In this document: positions 8,483 to 10,076 of the stretch, piece after piece
Layout of the letters: the number at the start of each line of letters is the position of its first letter
Numbering within the stretch: position 1 is the first letter of the stretch
NCBI GenBank assembly: GCA_043800975.1
Contig: JAZDMK010000352.1
Coordinates: 1 to 10,076 of the forward strand
Direction: 5' to 3'
From: JAZDMK01 sp043800975
GTDB taxonomy: Bacteria; Bacteroidota; Bacteroidia; Bacteroidales; JAHJDW01
DNA: 10,076 bases
Made by a program: the position numbers and the translations under genes
Notes under the pieces: model-generated
What the model was told of the DNA's origin: nothing
The model's database searches: none
The model's input: the letters and a program-made list of their open reading frames with translations, nothing else

Positions 8483-9103
8483 ATGCTTGTAATAGTTGAT
8501 TATGGAATGGGTAACTTGGGTTCGATCGCCAATATGATTCATAAGTTGGGTTCGAAAAGCATCATTAGTTCCGATCCAAATGTAATCGCAACCGCTGATA
8601 AGCTCATATTGCCCGGAGTGGGAGCATTTGATCACGGAATGATCAACCTGAAGGAAAAAGAATTATTCTCAGTACTACAGACGAAAGTGCTGAAAGAAAA
8701 AACACCCATTTTAGGTATTTGTCTTGGCATGCAGTTGATGGGAAAATTCAGTGCAGAAGGAAATGAAGAAGGATTGGGATGGATTGATGGCGGTTGTGTG
8801 CGCTTTGATTTTACGAACAAAAATGCACAGTTAAGAATTCCGCACATGGGATGGAATGAAGTTCATGTAGTAAAAGAGAATCCTTTAATTGATAATGAGC
8901 TGGAAGATACAAGGTATTATTTTGTGCATTCTTATCATATGCAGTGCAATGATCATTCACAGGTGCTTGGAACAGCCAACTATGGATATGAATTCCCCTG
9001 TTGTGTGAATCACGAAAATATTTACGGAGTGCAGTTCCACCCGGAGAAAAGTCATAAATTTGGTATGCGCCTGCTGACGCGCTTTATGGAGGGATGCCAA
9101 TGA
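8483..9103 (+). CDS. hisH: HisH-family glutamine amidotransferase, probably for sugar amidination
   Basis: This is a class I glutaminase of the HisH family, which releases ammonia from glutamine and passes it to a HisF-type partner. It has 206 residues from the ATG at 8483, giving MLVIVDYGMGNLGSI, the usual HisH N-terminus. A TTG 6 bases upstream (8477) is in frame, but the ATG fits the family better. The catalytic triad is complete: C80 in GICLGMQ, and H186 and E188 in FHPEKS. The oxyanion-region PGVGAF is at 44-49. Its stop overlaps the next start as ATGA, so the two proteins are translationally coupled and likely form a complex. No other histidine gene is nearby, and the partner HisF lacks a histidine-pathway catalytic residue. 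I therefore infer that the ammonia serves amidino-sugar synthesis, like HisH2 in Pseudomonas O-antigen loci. A weak promoter-like pair (TTTG at 8425, TAAATTG at 8451) lies upstream but is not convincing. Catalysis of glutamine hydrolysis is very likely; the pathway is inferred. Confidence 0.9.
   Translation: MLVIVDYGMGNLGSIANMIHKLGSKSIISSDPNVIATADKLILPGVGAFDHGMINLKEKELFSVLQTKVLKEKTPILGICLGMQLMGKFSAEGNEEGLGWIDGGCVRFDFTNKNAQLRIPHMGWNEVHVVKENPLIDNELEDTRYYFVHSYHMQCNDHSQVLGTANYGYEFPCCVNHENIYGVQFHPEKSHKFGMRLLTRFMEGCQ
9088..9093 (+). promoter_or_regulatory. Shine-Dalgarno that sets the HisF-like start
   Basis: GGAGGG at 9088-9093, inside the end of hisH, lies 6 bases before the ATG at 9100, which is ideal spacing. 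It directly touches the other in-frame ATG at 9094, which is too close for initiation. The start at 9100 also gives MIQIRIIPC, the normal N-terminus of the family, and an ATGA overlap with the hisH stop. Confidence 0.8.
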
Positions 9104-9879
9104 TTCAGATTCGAATCATTCCTTGTTTGCTTTTGCAGGACTGTGGTCTTGTGAAAACACTTAAGTTTTCTAAGCCTGTATACGTTGGCGATCCAATCAA
9201 TGCAGTGAAGATTTTCAATGAAAAAGAAGTGGATGAATTGATATTCCTAGATATCAGTCGCACGCCCGGCAAAAAGCCAATACAATTTAATCTGATTGAA
9301 AAAATTGCAAACGAAAGTTTTATGCCTTTCTGTTATGGAGGCGGTATTACAACGATTGATGAAATCCGTAAATTATTTAAATCGGGCCTGGAAAAAGCCG
9401 CAATCAATACAGCAGCCTTGTCAAACCCTGAATTTATTACACAGGGTGCTGATAAATTCGGAAGTCAAAGTATTGTTGTGTCGATCGATGTGAAGAAAAA
9501 TCTTTTCGGAAAGTACGTTGTACATTCCCAATGCGGAAAAAAAAACACAGGGAAAAACCCGGTGGAATGGGCACAGGAAGCGGAACATCATGGCGCAGGT
9601 GAAATTATAATTAATTCCATTGACAGAGACGGAACTATGATGGGGTATGATGTGGAACTTGTTAAAACAGTTTCAGCATCAGTAAACATTCCTGTAATCG
9701 CATGTGGTGGAGCCGGCAATCTTTCGCATATGTCGGAAGTATTAATGAATACGGAAGTGTCCGCATTAGCTGCTGGAAGCATGTTCATTTTTCACAAATC
9801 ACGCAATGCTGTTTTGATCAATTACCCTGAGCGAAAAGAACTTAAAAAGCTTTTTATAGATAGTGGGTGTAATGGATAG
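9100..9879 (+). CDS. hisF: HisF-like TIM-barrel protein of the AglZ/WbuZ (HisF2) acetamidino-sugar type
   Basis: This 259-residue (beta/alpha)8 barrel is homologous to HisF, the cyclase half of imidazole glycerol phosphate synthase. Family landmarks in order are RIIPCLLL (5-12), GDP...DELIFLDI, FCYGGGI, INTAAL, SIDVKK with D130, GKKNTG, SIDRDGT (173-179) and ACGGAG. In true HisF, D11 and D130 are the acid/base pair. Here D130 remains but position 11 is Leu (IPCLLL instead of IPCLDV), a change typical of the HisF2/WbuZ sugar-modification branch. The four residues that form the ammonia gate at the base of the barrel are kept (R5, E46, K99 and E168, the last shifted by a one-residue insertion). 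I infer that it channels ammonia from the overlapping HisH protein to a sugar amidotransferase that makes an acetamidino group on a surface glycan. The start at 9100 is chosen from the ribosome-binding site. The HisF-like fold is certain; the sugar role is strongly suggested. Confidence 0.9.
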   Translation: MIQIRIIPCLLLQDCGLVKTLKFSKPVYVGDPINAVKIFNEKEVDELIFLDISRTPGKKPIQFNLIEKIANESFMPFCYGGGITTIDEIRKLFKSGLEKAAINTAALSNPEFITQGADKFGSQSIVVSIDVKKNLFGKYVVHSQCGKKNTGKNPVEWAQEAEHHGAGEIIINSIDRDGTMMGYDVELVKTVSASVNIPVIACGGAGNLSHMSEVLMNTEVSALAAGSMFIFHKSRNAVLINYPERKELKKLFIDSGCNG

Positions 9880-9889
9880 TTTATCCGTT
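9871..9889 (+). terminator. Hairpin at the end of the HisF-like gene, possible weak terminator
   Basis: AATGGATA (9871-9878) pairs with TATCCGTT (9882-9889) around a GTT loop, with one T-G wobble and three G-C pairs. The hairpin overlaps the stop codon TAG (9877-9879). A T-rich tract (T6 at 9907-9912, then GTTTTG) follows, but 17 bases later rather than directly. It may end the transcript or merely stabilise the 3' end; it does not meet the usual intrinsic-terminator pattern. Confidence 0.3.
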
Positions 9890-9926
9890 GTAAAAATGGG
9901 ATCTGCTTTTTTGTTTTGTATGTGAA

Positions 9927-9957
9927 CTGTTATCCATTGCTTCAATGAATACATTTG
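9927..9957 (+). promoter_or_regulatory. Candidate Bacteroidetes-type promoter for the gene at 10047
   Basis: TACATTTG at 9950-9957 matches the Bacteroidetes -7 consensus TAnnTTTG exactly. CTG at 9927-9929 stands at the expected -33 position with a 20-base spacer and differs from the preferred TTG at one base. Transcription would start near 9962, leaving a leader of about 85 bases before the ATG at 10047. A second, weaker candidate (TTTC at 9993, 20 bases, TTATTTTG at 10017) lies nearer the gene. Confidence 0.45.
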
Positions 9958-9978
9958 TAGGGTGGGTGAACAGGGAAA

Positions 9979-10044
9979 ATGAAAAGGAATAATTTCCGTG
10001 TTAAAACAAATAATTGTTATTTTGCATTAAATAGACATTTTTAA
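9979..10044 (+). CDS. Possible 21-codon leader ORF
   Basis: An ATG at 9979 opens a frame of 21 codons that ends at TAA 10042-10044, 2 bases before the ATG of the next gene. CAGGGAAA directly upstream gives a modest ribosome-binding site with AGGG about 4 bases from the ATG. The predicted peptide is basic and Asn-rich (MKRNNFRVKTNNCYFALNRH...), with no recognisable domain. It lies within the leader expected from the candidate promoter at 9927-9957. An ORF this short can arise by chance, so I rate it low. Confidence 0.2.
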   Translation: MKRNNFRVKTNNCYFALNRHF

Positions 10045-10046
10045 TT

Positions 10047-10076
10047 ATGAAGTTCAGCAAAAAAATTACTGACTAT
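10047..10076 (+). CDS. 5' end of an unidentified gene, cut by the window edge
   Basis: An ATG at 10047 begins a frame, MKFSKKITDY, that is open to the last base. Only 10 residues are visible, too few for a family assignment. The position after a 167-base gap with a good promoter candidate and AT-rich leader supports a real start, and no other start explains the region. TTTTTAATT before the ATG has no Shine-Dalgarno, as is common in this phylum. By context it may belong to the polysaccharide locus, but its N-terminus does not look like the sugar amidotransferase expected with HisH and HisF. Confidence 0.5.
   Translation, partial: MKFSKKITDY

Noticed and set aside
9094..9099. ATG at 9094 as the HisF-like start
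   Set aside because: The GGAGGG ribosome-binding site ends at 9093, leaving no spacer, whereas the ATG at 9100 has a 6-base spacer, an ATGA overlap and the usual family N-terminus.
8483..9879. Histidine biosynthesis operon
   Set aside because: Only hisH and hisF homologues are present, the HisF-like protein lacks Asp11, and the neighbours are polysaccharide and unrelated genes.
1..10076. CRISPR arrays, tRNA or rRNA genes, insertion sequences, prophage genes
   Set aside because: I looked across both strands and saw no regular repeat-spacer pattern, cloverleaf, transposase or phage motif; coding density is high and the genes are ordinary in layout.

Overview
This window looks like chromosomal DNA from a member of the Bacteroidota (Bacteroidetes). 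The evidence is the Bacteroidetes-style RpoC (zinc-ribbon stretch WECHCGKYKR, product length near 1,430 residues once the missing N-terminus is added), a DUF3467 gene directly behind rpoC, generally weak or absent Shine-Dalgarno sequences, and candidate promoters of the TTTG / TAnnTTTG type. The DNA is moderately AT-rich. I cannot name a genus.

Region 1 (1-4514) is the end of the RNA polymerase operon. It holds rpoC, lacking only its extreme 5' end, then a 104-residue DUF3467 protein 3 bases later and a strong intrinsic terminator. Region 2 (4523-6462) holds two housekeeping enzymes that converge with only 20 bases between them: the 23S rRNA m5U methyltransferase RlmD on the plus strand and shikimate kinase AroK on the minus strand. 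An 83-base divergent promoter region (6463-6545) separates aroK from region 3 and contains a perfect 15-base dyad.

Region 3 (6546 to the window end) starts a surface-polysaccharide locus. A membrane-anchored nucleotide-sugar 4,6-dehydratase of the WbpM/PglF/CapD type is followed by a HisH-type glutaminase and a HisF-type barrel that overlap by 4 bases. The HisF protein has lost the first catalytic aspartate of histidine biosynthesis but keeps the residues of the ammonia channel gate. This pair is therefore best read as the ammonia-producing module for amidino (acetamidino) modification of a sugar, as in Pseudomonas O-antigen loci, and not as histidine enzymes. The partner sugar amidotransferase is not in the window. 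After a 167-base gap with a good Bacteroidetes -7 box and a possible 21-codon leader ORF, another gene begins at 10047 and runs off the end.

I see no tRNA, rRNA, CRISPR array, insertion sequence or phage gene. The most interesting parts are the HisH/HisF neofunctionalised pair, the terminator hairpin with a competing third arm that abuts the rlmD start codon, and the leader region at the right edge.
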